A stretch of 64,000 nt of DNA from an uncultured Bacteroidales bacterium (lineage in GTDB: Bacteria > Bacteroidota > Bacteroidia > Bacteroidales > F082). Shown here in pieces: positions 1 through 6,926 of the stretch. Numbering within the stretch: the stretch's first letter is position 1; every line of letters starts with the position of its first letter. Under the pieces are notes generated by a model. The model was not told the DNA's origin. It did not search any database and saw only the letters and a program-made list of their open reading frames with translations. The stretch spans positions 1 through 64,000 of the forward strand of contig CAJOIS010000009.1 in NCBI GenBank assembly GCA_905234645.1, in the 5' to 3' direction. Made by a program: the position numbers and the translations under genes.

Positions 1-98
1 TCGCGCACGATTTCCTCAACGGTATAAGGCACATTGGGATTCTGTTCCTTGGTGACTTCTGCGCCGCAGATGGCGGCAGTGATGATCAGTTTATCCAT
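1..98 (-). CDS. kce: 3-keto-5-aminohexanoate cleavage enzyme (BKACE family), N-terminal fragment
   Basis: Only the first 32 codons are in the window; the gene runs off the left edge. The visible start (MDKLIITAAICGAEVTKEQN) matches the N-terminus of beta-keto acid cleavage enzymes, which form a TIM barrel and condense 3-keto-5-aminohexanoate with acetyl-CoA to give acetoacetate and 3-aminobutyryl-CoA. The assignment to the lysine-fermentation member rests on context: the next two genes upstream on the same strand look like the ammonia lyase that uses its product and a CoA-transferase subunit. The family match is from recognition of a short stretch, so the exact substrate is inferred. Confidence 0.75.
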   Translation of the reverse strand, partial: MDKLIITAAICGAEVTKEQNPNVPYTVEEIVR

Positions 99-178
99 TG
101 TTTAGATTTCAAGATTTGTTATTTCAAGATTTTTTGACGCGGGACTTCGGAACTCGAGACGCGGGACTTTTCTTGTCG

Positions 179-217
179 TCGCTTCGCGTCATTGCGAGGA
201 ACGAAGCAATCCAGACA
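179..217. repeat. 39-bp intergenic repeat, copy 1
   Basis: This 39-bp sequence (core GCGTCATTGCGAGGA) lies between kce and kal and recurs at 653-691 with two mismatches. It is preceded by two GACGCGGGACTT-like words and two TTTCAAGATTT words, so the whole spacer is self-similar. Sequences with this core are widespread dispersed intergenic repeats; no coding role is apparent. Confidence 0.8.
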
Positions 218-219
218 TC

Positions 220-609
220 TTACTTTTTACGTTGGCAGTCTTTCGGCGTCACGCAGGTACCTGAAGCACGGCAAACCAGGATGGGCTCATCCAGTTCGTC
301 GGCGGCCGACGGGGAAATGTCGGGGCGAGCCACGGCCACCTTGCGGGCCTCAAACATCATGTGGCGCGAGGTGTTGCCTTCGCGGTCGATCCAACCTTCG
401 GCTTCGATGAAGTCGCCTGCATAGACAGGGGCCTTGAATTCAATCATGTCGTATGCGCAGAAGAGGCCCTCGTCGCCGTCGCGCATAATCAAAAGTTCGG
501 TAGCCACGTCACCAAAGAGGTGAACCATGTGGGCGCCGTCAACCAAATTGCCACCGTAGTGGGCATCCTTTGCGCTCATGCGCAGTCTGATCTTTGTTCT
601 GTATTCCAT
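220..609 (-). CDS. kal: 3-aminobutyryl-CoA ammonia lyase (hot-dog fold)
   Basis: The 129-residue product has the size and sequence character of 3-aminobutyryl-CoA ammonia lyase, a small hot-dog-fold enzyme that removes ammonia from L-3-aminobutyryl-CoA to give crotonyl-CoA in anaerobic lysine fermentation. The conserved N-terminal region ([20 protein letters not shown]) and the [11 protein letters not shown] strand are typical of the family. It sits between a CoA-transferase subunit and kce on the same strand, which is the expected pathway context. The spacers on either side carry the same 39-bp repeat. Start ATG at 609 is the only good candidate and no Shine-Dalgarno sequence is visible. Confidence 0.85.
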   Translation of the reverse strand: MEYRTKIRLRMSAKDAHYGGNLVDGAHMVHLFGDVATELLIMRDGDEGLFCAYDMIEFKAPVYAGDFIEAEGWIDREGNTSRHMMFEARKVAVARPDISPSAADELDEPILVCRASGTCVTPKDCQRKK

Positions 610-652
610 ATTTGTTAGTTGTTCAGTTGTTAGTTATTCAGTTGTTCAGTTG

Positions 653-691
653 TCGCTTTGCGTCATTGCGAGGAGCGAAGCAATCCAGACA
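653..691. repeat. 39-bp intergenic repeat, copy 2
   Basis: Second copy of the 39-bp repeat seen at 179-217, here between kal and the CoA-transferase gene and in the same orientation. It is preceded by a run of TTGTTAGTTATTCAGTTGTTCAG words. Having the same element in two successive spacers of one operon suggests it spread locally or is transcribed as a structured spacer. Confidence 0.8.
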
Positions 692-703
692 ACCAGTTAT
701 CAA

Positions 704-1354
704 TTATTTTTCCACATAAATAGCATCGACATAAATACCAGAGGCATGCACGCACTCGGGCTTGATCTCGCCGACCTTCACCAGCTTTTCAGCTTCGACG
801 ACGACATAGTCGGCGGCGGTGGCCATCAGCGGGTTGAAGTTGTTGGTCGTGCCCAGGAACACCATGTTGCCGAACTCGTCGACGATGTTGGCGCGCAGGA
901 AAGCGATGTCGGCCTTCAAGGGCTTCTCAAGGAGGTAGTCCTTGCCGTCCACGTTCACGATTTGCTTGCCATCGGCCATGATGGTGCCAAGACCCGTGGG
1001 AGTCAAAACGCCACCGAGACCTGCACCGTAGGCGCGGATGCGCTCTGCGAGGGTGCCTTGGGGAACGTATTCCACGATAAGGGTGCCTTCGTTCTTCTGG
1101 ATGGCGGTCTGCTTGTTTGTGCCGGTGTGCGACACGATGGCTTTCTTCACCTGATGGTTGCTGACCAGTTTGCCGTGGGCCACTTCATCGTAGGCCGTGT
1201 CGTTGGCAATGATAGTGAGGTCTTTAACGCCTTTTGCAACAATAGCGTCAATGATTTGCGTGGCGCTTCCAACACCGAGGAAGCCGCCAAACATAATCGT
1301 CATGCCGTCGTGAACTCTCTCGACGGCCTGCTCTAATGTAATCTGCTTGTTCAT
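704..1354 (-). CDS. atoD: CoA transferase subunit A (butyrate/acetoacetate type)
   Basis: The 216-residue protein is a full-length class I CoA-transferase alpha subunit: it opens with a conserved GGFLGVGSATQIIDAIV glycine-rich segment and contains the GAGLGGVLTPTGLGT and FLRANIVDEFGN stretches of the SCOT/AtoD family. Paired with a beta subunit it would move CoA between butyryl-CoA (or acetyl-CoA) and acetoacetate. No beta subunit is adjacent in the window, since the next gene on this strand is kal; the partner presumably lies beyond the left edge. With kal and kce it forms the acetoacetate and butyrate part of lysine fermentation. A -7 promoter box lies about 50 bp upstream, so this is likely the first gene of the operon. 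Confidence 0.88.
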   Translation of the reverse strand: MNKQITLEQAVERVHDGMTIMFGGFLGVGSATQIIDAIVAKGVKDLTIIANDTAYDEVAHGKLVSNHQVKKAIVSHTGTNKQTAIQKNEGTLIVEYVPQGTLAERIRAYGAGLGGVLTPTGLGTIMADGKQIVNVDGKDYLLEKPLKADIAFLRANIVDEFGNMVFLGTTNNFNPLMATAADYVVVEAEKLVKVGEIKPECVHASGIYVDAIYVEK

Positions 1355-1402
1355 AATTTGTTATGTTTTGAAATTTAAAATTGATGATTCTTATAAAGCG
1401 TG

Positions 1403-1410
1403 CAAATTTA
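1403..1410 (-). promoter_or_regulatory. Bacteroidota -7 promoter box for the lysine-fermentation operon
   Basis: On the minus strand this reads TAAATTTG, a match to TAnnTTTG, about 50 bp before the CoA-transferase start codon. Confidence 0.65.
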
Positions 1411-1500
1411 CTGCGTTTCCGCGCACTTTCCAAATAATTAATTATTTATTTTTTAAAGAGGTGGATAAGCGTAATAGTTACAGCGGATTGCATAAAAAGA

Positions 1501-1528
1501 AAAAGCCGCTGAACATTCAGCGGCTTTT
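1501..1528 (-). terminator. Rho-independent terminator
   Basis: A perfect inverted repeat (AAAAGCCGCTGAA and its complement, tiny loop) lies about 50 bp downstream of the HEXXH lipoprotein gene, with a T-rich tract following on the minus strand. It would end the 1575-2855 transcript just before the promoter of the lysine operon. Confidence 0.85.
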
Positions 1529-1574
1529 CCAATATTTATTCCTATGTGAGTTGTTGAACCCACAGAAAAACTAA

Positions 1575-2855
1575 TCACTTTTTCACAATCGTGAAACTCC
1601 TATCATCCACAGGCTCAATGACATATCCAGGATTCAATGAGATTTTCGCATCACAATGGTTTTCGGAATAAGGTATGATGAAGTATGACCAATTATTGGC
1701 TCTAATGATGCCGTTTTTAACGTCGATGGTGCCAAAATCACCTTTTAATTGCATGGTCTTGTAGATGACTCCAATGCTGTCGTATGCAACCAAACGCTCA
1801 TTCGGGTCGAAGCCAAAATTGACATTGTTATTGGGAATTACCAGCCATTTGGATTCTGAAAAAACAGCCCTCAATGCAGCATCTTTTTTGTCACGCGCTT
1901 CGAGGCGAATTCTTTCTTTGTCAAGATATTCTTTTACATTGTAACATTCTGATATTCTTTCTATTTCAGTATCATCAACCGTATCTGGAACTATAGTCAC
2001 CGTTGAGATTAGATCGGGGATGGTCTGGCCTGAACAAATACTTTTTCTCCATTCAGGAGCCAAATCATCCAATAGAAGTCCGTAAGCGGGTCCGGAAAGA
2101 TAAGCGAATGAGTTACTAAAGCCAGTGTTATCCATTCCTTTCATGATGGCAGCAGCAACCAAACCTTTCCTAATTGCCTCATTATCATCGTTCAAAGGCA
2201 AAAGTTTGAAAGCCGTATATTCCGCCATGCCTTCGTGGCACTCAAATTGGTTCTCATTTCCATTGGGGAACATGGTTTGGCGCATTTTACGTACCGTCAT
2301 GGCATCGCGCAAACCCTCTGAAAGGTCTTTGGAATCGTCTTGCAGCAATGTCTTCAAAATGCTCAACTCGAGTTTCAGCAACAGTTCACCCTCCGCTTCA
2401 TCAAGATGCTGATTGAAAGACCCGCAAGCGGGCAAACCGATTTTCTCTTGAATGCGATGCCAACTCTCATGAATCAAAAGATGCGTATTGGTCAGCAAAT
2501 CTCGGTCGCCATCCCATATCACACAAGTCCAAATTTCACCGCAATAATTTATTGCTGTATTGGCAATTATGATGTCCTCTGGAAGTTGCCCGAAAAACAA
2601 GTTTCCTTTTTGCTCAAATGAATTCTCCTTGTTTTGCTGATTGGCAACGAGATTCCGCGTTTGCACATCAACAAACATCGTCGGACCATATAATGCTTTG
2701 CCCCACAATTTGCCGTTGTCCGAATCGGAAACCTTTTTCAAGTTCTCAAAACACGGAGCGGCTTTTTCCATTGGTTTGGAATTGGATTGTGAGCAAGAAA
2801 TACTTGAAACGCAGAGAATAAGCACTAAAACTAAACTATAAAAACTCTTTTTCAT
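1575..2855 (-). CDS. Secreted lipoprotein with HEXXH zinc-metalloprotease-like motif
   Basis: The 426-residue product begins with a lipoprotein signal (hydrophobic stretch ending SSISCS), so it is probably anchored in the outer or inner membrane facing outward. At about residues 129-133 it has HESWH, the HEXXH zinc-binding signature of gluzincin/metzincin-type proteases, and about 75 residues later a second HEGMAEY element that could supply the glutamate ligand. The C-terminal third is predicted beta-rich and has no motif I recognise. It is followed by a strong terminator and has no operon partner. The protease assignment is inferred from the motif pair only; an inactive surface protein is possible. 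Confidence 0.6.
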   Translation of the reverse strand: MKKSFYSLVLVLILCVSSISCSQSNSKPMEKAAPCFENLKKVSDSDNGKLWGKALYGPTMFVDVQTRNLVANQQNKENSFEQKGNLFFGQLPEDIIIANTAINYCGEIWTCVIWDGDRDLLTNTHLLIHESWHRIQEKIGLPACGSFNQHLDEAEGELLLKLELSILKTLLQDDSKDLSEGLRDAMTVRKMRQTMFPNGNENQFECHEGMAEYTAFKLLPLNDDNEAIRKGLVAAAIMKGMDNTGFSNSFAYLSGPAYGLLLDDLAPEWRKSICSGQTIPDLISTVTIVPDTVDDTEIERISECYNVKEYLDKERIRLEARDKKDAALRAVFSESKWLVIPNNNVNFGFDPNERLVAYDSIGVIYKTMQLKGDFGTIDVKNGIIRANNWSYFIIPYSENHCDAKISLNPGYVIEPVDDRSFTIVKK

Positions 2856-3011
2856 ATCGGATAATGTTTGTATGATTTATGGTAATACGGAGAAAAAGCG
2901 AAAAAGTTACATTAAATGCAAAAAAAAGTTGCTATTGGTGAATTTTTGCCACAAATCACTGCCAAAGCGGTTCCTGCCGCCAGCCTTTCGGATTGTTGTC
3001 ACCTACACCAA

Positions 3012-3236
3012 TTACTTTGGCAAGTTTTTTCCGTCTATCTCCTCCTCCAAAACATCATAAACATAAGCAGGGCTTTGGAAATAAAGACCAGTATCCAGAT
3101 TATTGATGGCGTTGTATGTCTTTGAATTATAGACAATATCCATGGCCTCGCGCATGGTGAGTGAACGCTCTTCCATCAACCGCGCAATCAATTCGCGGGT
3201 CAATGTTTCAACCATGAATGTTTCTTTCCCGTTCAT
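3012..3236 (-). CDS. Small DUF3791-like protein, third gene of the DUF3990 cassette
   Basis: This 74-residue protein starts with an ATG that overlaps the stop codon of the DUF3990 gene by the sequence ATGA, so it is translationally coupled to it. It resembles the first gene of the cassette in layout: a helical N-terminus, a short region like TMREAMDIVYNSKTYNAI, and a C-terminal aromatic/acidic tail (SPAYVYDVLEEE). I read it as a second DUF3791-type protein, possibly an antitoxin subunit. Function is inferred from position and size. Confidence 0.6.
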   Translation of the reverse strand: MNGKETFMVETLTRELIARLMEERSLTMREAMDIVYNSKTYNAINNLDTGLYFQSPAYVYDVLEEEIDGKNLPK

Positions 3237-3703
3237 ATCTTCTGCAACAAATTGATTGCCTTTTGGGTGGCAAATAAATACTGTATCGTAACCGTATGAT
3301 ACTTAATCTCTTCCAAAAATTGTTCCTCGGAAATGATGCCTTCCTCCACACGACGGATTTGATAGCCAACCACATCATCGGCAATGGGACCAATTACGAT
3401 GTCATAGTCGTGTGCTTGAATCCGAGTGCGATTCTTACGATTGTTCAACACAAAACGAGCCCAGTCAAGCGTATAACCGTCAAAACGAAGAGTGTTGGCC
3501 TTTGTCAATGCATCATCATCCACAAAATACTTATAGACAATCACTTCGCCTTCCCCGAACTGCTCAAATTTGCGATCTGCCTGGCGGTGTGCCACTTGCT
3601 CGTCGGGAGTAAGGTAAAACCCCAACCCAAAATCCTTCCCAACACGACTTTGGGAAAGGTCGATGTTTTCGATGACTGCGTTTGTGCCATGATAGAGAAT
3701 CAT
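3233..3703 (-). CDS. DUF3990 protein, ADP-ribosyltransferase-like toxin candidate
   Basis: The ORF track starts at 3730, but the ATG at 3703 (MILYHGTN) overlaps the upstream stop as ATGA and gives the usual DUF3990 N-terminus, so I chose it (156 residues). DUF3990 proteins are predicted to have the ADP-ribosyltransferase fold; the LYHGT element near residue 3 and the GLGFYLTP element near residue 28 correspond to the H and Y positions of the H-Y-E core, and an acidic EEQF segment near residue 125 may supply the E. It is sandwiched between two small DUF3791-like genes with ATGA overlaps on both sides. The tight coupling suggests a toxin-antitoxin-like unit. Activity is not shown by sequence alone. 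Confidence 0.7.
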   Translation of the reverse strand: MILYHGTNAVIENIDLSQSRVGKDFGLGFYLTPDEQVAHRQADRKFEQFGEGEVIVYKYFVDDDALTKANTLRFDGYTLDWARFVLNNRKNRTRIQAHDYDIVIGPIADDVVGYQIRRVEEGIISEEQFLEEIKYHTVTIQYLFATQKAINLLQKI

Positions 3704-3924
3704 GCCAAAGTCCCTCCCATCCGTTTGCAATACGCAGTCAAGTCCTCTACCGTGTTCTCAAAGGAAAAGGTGTGTTCCACATCATAGAACTCATCCACAA
3801 AATCGAGGCCTTTGTATTGCTGAAGATACCGATAGGCCTGCTGTGTGGAGATTTGGTGCGCCGTGGCAAACTCTGTTATCAGAGCCACGATGTAATTAAT
3901 CTTGTCTATGATTGACTTGCTCAT
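3700..3924 (-). CDS. DUF3791 family small protein, first gene of the cassette
   Basis: The track ORF begins at 3945, but a promoter -7 box at 3943-3950 overlaps that position, so the ATG at 3924 (MSKSIIDKINYI) is the better start, giving 74 residues. The sequence has the DUF3791 pattern: a helical N-terminus that includes ISTQQAYRYLQQYKG, then a short segment ending FSFENTVEDLTAYC. It is the first gene of the three-gene DUF3990 cassette and is the natural candidate for an antitoxin or regulator. Its stop overlaps the next start by ATGA. Confidence 0.75.
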   Translation of the reverse strand: MSKSIIDKINYIVALITEFATAHQISTQQAYRYLQQYKGLDFVDEFYDVEHTFSFENTVEDLTAYCKRMGGTLA

Positions 3925-3942
3925 AAGTGTTTTTCTTTGCTG

Positions 3943-3950
3943 CAAAAATA
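3943..3950 (-). promoter_or_regulatory. -7 promoter box for the DUF3791/DUF3990 cassette
   Basis: Minus-strand TATTTTTG, about 20 bp before the chosen start codon of the first cassette gene. This leaves a very short leader. Confidence 0.75.
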
Positions 3951-3986
3951 CACATTTTTGGAAAAAGAACCATAATCTAACAAAAG

Positions 3987-4016
3987 AAAAAGTCGCCGAT
4001 AATTCAGCGACTTTTT
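3987..4016 (-). terminator. Terminator after the 61-residue small gene
   Basis: Inverted repeat AAAAAGTCGC / GCGACTTTTT with a 10-nt loop. It lies about 20 bp beyond the stop codon of the 4038-4223 gene and has a T-run on the minus strand. Confidence 0.8.
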
Positions 4017-4037
4017 CGATTCTTTGTTCCGTTCCGG

Positions 4038-4223
4038 TCAGTTGTTCATGAAAGCAACTTGACCCATCAGCCCGGTGTTCATCGACTCGTAGGCGGCGGC
4101 GTAGTCGAACAGGTAGCGCAATACGTTGCGGCTGGGTTGCTGTTGCTCGCTCTCCCTACGGAAAACCTCCTTGATTTGTGATACCAACACGGATGAGGGG
4201 TAAGAGGTGTAACTATTTGTCAT
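4038..4223 (-). CDS. Small protein of unknown function (61 aa)
   Basis: The 61-residue ORF is followed immediately by a strong terminator, which supports it being the last gene of a transcript. It lies downstream of the ECF sigma gene on the same strand, separated by a roughly 100-bp palindromic spacer. The sequence is polar with a helical middle (ESEQQQPSRNVLRYLFDYAAAYE), has no signal peptide or membrane segment and no domain I recognise. It could be a small regulator linked to the sigma factor; this is inference from position only. Confidence 0.55.
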   Translation of the reverse strand: MTNSYTSYPSSVLVSQIKEVFRRESEQQQPSRNVLRYLFDYAAAYESMNTGLMGQVAFMNN

Positions 4224-4308
4224 AGGCGTGTTTTAGGTTTGACTTTTGACCTAATAACGCAGACAATTGGGGATTATTATTTTGCCGTGAAAAAAAAAGT
4301 TTATTTTG

Positions 4309-4409
4309 CTATTGGCCTCTGGCTGTTGGCTATTGGCAACTTCATATAAATGGGGGACTCCCATCAATGTGAAGCTGCCAGAAGCCAGAAGCCAACGGCC
4401 AGAAGCCGA
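4309..4409. repeat. Long imperfect palindrome in the sigma-factor 3' spacer
   Basis: The left side (TATTGGCCTCTGGCTGTTGGC) and right side (GCCAGAAGCCAGAAGCCAACGGCC) are imperfect inverted repeats of each other, with a smaller hairpin (ATGGG/CCCAT) at the centre. It resembles in style, but not in sequence, the palindrome at 45959-46029. Confidence 0.7.
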
Positions 4410-4963
4410 CTAATACGTCAGCGTCATATTATTGGCCACCATCATCTTGCGCAAGTTGATCAAGGCGTAGCGCATGCGGCCCAAGGCGGTGTTGATGCTC
4501 ACGTTGGTGATGTCGGCGATGTCCTTGAAGCTCATGTCGTCGAAGATGCGCATACGAAGCACTTCGCGCTGCTCGTCGGGCAGGAAGGCGATCATCCTGT
4601 GGAGGTCGGAGTGCACCTGATCCACAATCATGCCCTGCTCCACCGAGGCGTCGGTAATCGGCACGTTGTCGATGTAGTTGTAGTCCTCGCTCGACGACTC
4701 CACCGTGGGGATGCGGTTCTCCTTGCGGAAGTGGTCGATGACGAGGTTGTGCGCGATGCGCATGGCGAACTGCTGACGGTCTGGATGACCTTGACGAAAG
4801 TGTCCTGAAAGACATCGTCAGCCAACTGCTTGTCTTTCACAAGCGTGAGTATGTAGGAATAAACTTGTTTCTGGTATCTACCAATCAATAATTCAAAACT
4901 ATGAACGTCGCCATCCTGGTAGCGTTCAATCAGTTCTTTGTCGCTTTTCACTATGTTGGACAT
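4410..4963 (-). pseudogene. ECF-family RNA polymerase sigma factor, broken reading frame
   Basis: The N-terminal part (start at 4963, MSNIVKSDKELIERYQDGD) and the C-terminal part (MRIAHNLVIDHFRKENR through the region-4 helix-turn-helix) are clearly the two halves of one ECF sigma factor, but they lie in different frames. The break falls after KVIQT, where relatives have about a dozen residues leading into the conserved region 2.4 (typically ending W.MRIAHN). Here the sequence passes almost directly into FAMRIAHN, so a short out-of-frame segment appears to be missing. Region 2.1/2.2 and region 4.2 (EREVLRMRIF-like, DIADITNVSINTALGRM) are otherwise intact. This is either a real inactivating deletion or an assembly error. 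Confidence 0.8.
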
Positions 4964-5064
4964 CGGGTCCCCCTTTCTTTGTGCACTCAACGTAAGTGCT
5001 TGTTAATAAAGGGTATAGATCTTTCGATAGCGTCCTATGGATTGGTTAGTGAATAATTACACCG

Positions 5065-5072
5065 CAAAGATA
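5065..5072 (-). promoter_or_regulatory. -7 promoter box for the ECF sigma gene
   Basis: Minus-strand TATCTTTG, about 100 bp upstream of the sigma-factor start, leaving a long leader. Confidence 0.65.
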
Positions 5073-5235
5073 CGGCTTTTTTGGAAAAAGCAAGAAAAAA
5101 TGAGAATTTTTTTCGTGGGAGGGCAATAATTTTACTTTCGTTTATTTCATTTTCTTGCTAGATTTTTTCCTCCATATTCACATTTTTTACGAATTGGGTG
5201 CCAAATTTTGTGCAAACATTTTGTCAATCGCGATG

Positions 5236-5264
5236 CAAAAGTAGACAGAAAGTGTCTCCTTTTG
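5236..5264 (-). terminator. Hairpin, possible terminator of the HTH gene
   Basis: CAAAAGTAGACA and TGTCTCCTTTTG pair over 12 bases with one mismatch. It lies about 240 bp beyond the HTH gene and has no strong T-run, so the role is uncertain. Confidence 0.4.
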
Positions 5265-5507
5265 CTTCTTGATTGCAATTAAAAATGCAACGAATTTTGT
5301 AAATAACGCAACGAGTTTTGCAACGTCTATTTGTTTGAAACGAATGCAATCGGTTGAAAAATAATTACTTACATAAATTCATGATTGTTGTTTTTGCAAC
5401 GAGTTCAGCAAAAATGCAACGAATTCTACAACGAAATATAAAAATGGCCCATAACGGAAAGCCGTTTAATGAGCCAATAAATTCAAATACCATTGTCTGT
5501 TCAGATC

Positions 5508-5894
5508 CTAATCATCATAGTCATCATCTAAACCTCCTCGAATTATTTGATTGCGTTGAGCTAGGATTTTAGCCTCACGAATTGCATTGAGTTCTGCACG
5601 TGTCATGTGGCGGGTCGATGCTATCCAAGCGTCAATTTCCGATTTCTTGAACTTCACGCGACGGGTTTCGTCGTCCTTGTAGAAAGGGATGTAACCGAGA
5701 CGTTTCCAACGACGGACGGTTTGATGCGATGGATGGTCGGGATGGTAAGCGCAGAATTCCTCAATAGTAAGGTAAGGATCTTTGTTGACACCCATCTCAA
5801 GGATGTCTTTGCACATGGATTTGATTTCCGCCAATTCATCCAAAATCTTGGAGACAGCTTGCGGAAGCTGATCAAAAGTGATTGTGTCTAACAT
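5508..5894 (-). CDS. Excisionase/MerR-type helix-turn-helix DNA-binding protein
   Basis: The chosen ATG at 5894 (MLDTITFDQLPQ) gives 128 residues and places the -7 box at 5916-5923 just upstream; the track start at 5918 overlaps that box. After an N-terminal helix that may mediate dimerisation, residues about 45-100 form a winged HTH of the excisionase type (PYLTIEEFCAYHP, then TVRRWKRLGYIPFYK and VKFKKSEIDAWI). The tail is acidic (GGLDDDYDD). Such proteins accompany mobile elements in Bacteroidales, but no integrase or element end is visible here. A cluster of GCAACGA repeats lies just downstream and could be its target. Confidence 0.75.
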   Translation of the reverse strand: MLDTITFDQLPQAVSKILDELAEIKSMCKDILEMGVNKDPYLTIEEFCAYHPDHPSHQTVRRWKRLGYIPFYKDDETRRVKFKKSEIDAWIASTRHMTRAELNAIREAKILAQRNQIIRGGLDDDYDD

Positions 5895-5915
5895 AGTACT
5901 TAAGTTTAGATTCCG

Positions 5916-5923
5916 CAAAAATA
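5916..5923 (-). promoter_or_regulatory. -7 promoter box for the HTH gene
   Basis: Minus-strand TATTTTTG about 22 bp before the ATG at 5894. Confidence 0.7.
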
Positions 5924-6029
5924 ACTATCGGATTCGCAAGATTTTAAATTTTCAACGGTTTCATTTTGAAATCCGCAAAGGCTCACAAATTTTGCAAATA
6001 TTTGTGAGTGATTTATGTTTTTCCAAAAC

Positions 6030-6830
6030 CTACACAACCAAATTCTTCTTCGGGTCAAATCCATTAGCAATGTGTTCTCCGTACGAGACATATCCTAACT
6101 GGTTGGAGGTGATTTTGGTTTTCCCTATCTGCGCGTCGATGTTGCGATGCGAGTGGCCGTAGATCCAGTAGTCAATTCCAGAATCTGCGATATAGTCGCC
6201 TAACTCCACCGTAAAGGCGCCGTTGATTTCACTACCTCGAAACTCTTCTGCTGTGCAGCGTTGGGTCGGCACATGGTGGGTAAGCACAATCTTCTTTGTT
6301 GCCTTGCTTTCAGCAACCGCCTGTTTTATAAATCGCAGACACTTCTCATGCTCTTGGTTGAAATTGTACGAATTGAGTCGATGCCCCTCATATTTTATCC
6401 GATAGAAATCGCTCACTCCATGTTCGGTGATATAGGAATAACAGGGTTCAATGTACGACCAAAGCGTGGAGACTATGATGTCGACATTATCAAGATGAAC
6501 CACAGCGTTATAGTATGCATGGATGTTGGGACGGATCTCTTTGCAATAGCCGTCCGGCATATTGGCGAGGTCATAATAACCGTAGAAATCATGGTTGCCG
6601 AAGCAGACAATGACTTGCTTATAATGTTCGGCCGCCCAATCCCAAAAAGAATAACGGGAATATGTATACTGCCCAGATTTGGGTGTGTCAAGATAGGCTG
6701 TGTCGCCGGCGATGAGCAAGATGTCTCCGGTCACTTCCAATGGATGCTCTTCTATCCAAGACCTGTTCTGTGGAAATTCCAAATGAAGATCGGAAACATA
6801 TTGTATTCTTAATAATGTGGACAATTCCAT
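6030..6830 (-). CDS. Calcineurin-like metallophosphoesterase
   Basis: The 266-residue product (start ATG at 6830, MELSTLLRIQYVSDLHLEF) carries the metal-binding signatures of the family in order: SDLH near residue 13, AGDTAYL near 40, GNHDFYG near 75, a THH element in the middle, and YGHSHRN near 225. These bind two metal ions and hydrolyse phosphomono- or diesters. There is no signal peptide, so the enzyme should be cytoplasmic. The substrate cannot be read from sequence. The gene is not obviously in an operon: the DUF4143 ATPase ends about 100 bp upstream. Confidence 0.85.
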   Translation of the reverse strand: MELSTLLRIQYVSDLHLEFPQNRSWIEEHPLEVTGDILLIAGDTAYLDTPKSGQYTYSRYSFWDWAAEHYKQVIVCFGNHDFYGYYDLANMPDGYCKEIRPNIHAYYNAVVHLDNVDIIVSTLWSYIEPCYSYITEHGVSDFYRIKYEGHRLNSYNFNQEHEKCLRFIKQAVAESKATKKIVLTHHVPTQRCTAEEFRGSEINGAFTVELGDYIADSGIDYWIYGHSHRNIDAQIGKTKITSNQLGYVSYGEHIANGFDPKKNLVV

Positions 6831-6926
6831 ATTGCTAATTATCAAATATTTACATCTGTATATTCACGATCCACAAATTGTGAATCTATCGTCAGAATAA
6901 CCTAATCTTCCACGTTAATCAACAGA

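Larger units (their letters stand above)
4964..5507. other. AT-rich gene-free stretch with GCAACGA direct repeats
   Basis: No credible gene is seen in this 544-bp gap. It holds the sigma-factor promoter, a hairpin at 5236-5264 (CAAAAGTAGACA and its near-complement) that may end the HTH-gene transcript, and four direct copies of GCAACGAATT or GCAACGAGTT at 5287, 5308, 5396 and 5416. The repeats lie downstream of the HTH gene. Confidence 0.6.

Noticed and set aside
4350-4808. 152-residue plus-strand ORF over the sigma-factor gene
   Set aside because: Histidine- and valine-rich shadow of the antisense strand, with no family resemblance.
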